Assembly (NCBI GenBank): GCA_029054965.1
Contig: JAIDEF010000004.1
Location: 1-7,708, forward strand
From: Eubacterium sp.
GTDB taxonomy: Bacteria > Bacillota > Clostridia > Oscillospirales > Acutalibacteraceae
Reading direction: 5' to 3'
Length of the DNA stretch: 7,708 nucleotides
The translations under genes were made by a program, and so were the position numbers. The first letter of the stretch is position 1; each line of letters opens with the position of its first letter. Shown here piece after piece: positions 7,235-7,708 of this stretch. A model generated the notes under the pieces. It had not been told where the DNA came from. It ran no database searches and saw nothing but the letters and a program-made list of their open reading frames with translations.

Positions 7235-7708
7235 TTACATAAACATTCCGTTATTCTCTAATTCATCAATCAAATCACCCATAACATCAACATTATAAGG
7301 TGTAATAATATATGTGCTGTTTGCAACACGTTTAATCTGACCATTGCTTGCATAAGCAACACCGCTCAGGAAATCAAGCAGCCTTCTTGCAACATCACGA
7401 TTCGTGCTTTCGAGATTAAGCACAACCGTTCTTTTTTCATTCAGATTATCACCGATTGCAGCAGCTTCATCAAATCTTTCAGGCTTAACAAGCACAACCT
7501 GAAGCTGGGTTGTCGTATGTATGTTAACAACCTTGTCGCTGTCGTGGCGGCGCATACGCGGGCGTTCCGAAAAACGCTCCTCCTTTTCCGCCTTCGGTGC
7601 ACGCTCTCTCCTTGATGCTCTTTCTCTTACAGGAGGCTCAAGCCCGATAGAGCTGCTGGCTGCATCATCATAAAAATCATCAAAATCGTCCTCATCGTTA
7701 TCTGAAAC
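7235..7708 (-). CDS. sepF: SepF cell division protein, 5' end cut by window edge
   Basis: SepF is a cytoplasmic FtsZ-binding protein that tethers the Z-ring to the membrane in Firmicutes and Actinobacteria. The frame is open from the TAA at 7235-7237 to the window edge, giving 157 residues; the N-terminal amphipathic membrane helix is not in the window. The first 51 residues visible form a linker: an acidic part (DNDEDDFDDFYDD), then an Arg/Glu-rich part. The conserved SepF core starts around VVNIHTTTQLQVVLVKPERF and includes LNLESTNRDVARRLLDFLSG, then VAYASNGQIKRV and YIITPYNVDV, which closely follow the Bacillus SepF core. An internal ATG at 7555 gives 106 residues but would start in the middle of the linker, so it is probably not the true start. 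It is the first gene seen in the operon, 21 bp before divIVA. Confidence 0.95.
   Translation of the reverse strand, partial: VSDNDEDDFDDFYDDAASSSIGLEPPVRERASRRERAPKAEKEERFSERPRMRRHDSDKVVNIHTTTQLQVVLVKPERFDEAAAIGDNLNEKRTVVLNLESTNRDVARRLLDFLSGVAYASNGQIKRVANSTYIITPYNVDVMGDLIDELENNGMFM

Noticed and set aside
1..7708. Undescribed defence, toxin-antitoxin or mobile system
   Set aside because: All seven genes belong to known housekeeping families in a conserved order; no transposase, integrase, attachment site or unknown gene pair was seen.

Overview
The window is a compact run of seven genes, all on the minus strand, so transcription goes from position 7708 toward 1. In that direction the order is: sepF (5' end outside the window), divIVA, ileS, lspA, an rluD-type pseudouridine synthase, a Cof-type HAD phosphatase, and nfo (3' end outside the window). 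The DNA is A+T-rich (about 40% G+C by eye). Ribosome binding sites are strong AAGGAG or AGGGGTGA types. The sepF-divIVA-ileS-lspA-rluD order is the classical downstream flank of the division and cell wall cluster in Firmicutes. Together these point to a low-G+C Firmicute, most likely an anaerobic clostridium of the Ruminococcaceae/Oscillospiraceae kind; the family assignment is inference.

Region by region. 7235-7708 is the SepF linker and C-terminal domain. 5975-7213 is an enlarged DivIVA of 412 residues with an expanded 11-residue-repeat coiled coil, a long acidic tail and a basic C-terminal tip. 3153-5951 is a full bacterial isoleucyl-tRNA synthetase. 3068-3152 is the only real intergenic gap and holds a perfect 13-bp inverted repeat just ahead of the lspA ribosome binding site. 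2576-3067 is LspA, starting at GTG. 1663-2583 is the pseudouridine synthase, overlapping lspA by 8 bp. 789-1658 is the HAD phosphatase and 1-775 is endonuclease IV with about 20 residues missing. No stretch over 300 bases lacks a gene.

Gaps of 4 to 23 bp, one 8-bp overlap and one 85-bp gap suggest a single operon. It joins septum placement (SepF anchors FtsZ, DivIVA marks curved membrane), isoleucine charging, lipoprotein maturation, rRNA modification, and a repair/phosphatase pair at the end. No RNA gene, mobile element, CRISPR array or phage gene was seen.

Nothing here looks like a new defence or mobile system; it is a housekeeping region. The points most worth a second look are the architecture of DivIVA (ten in-register hendecads, an acidic tail with 67 D/E against 2 K over 160 residues, and a basic aromatic tip), the charge-split SepF linker, and the palindrome ahead of lspA. 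Three gene starts were set downstream of the longest possible frame on the basis of ribosome binding sites and family length.
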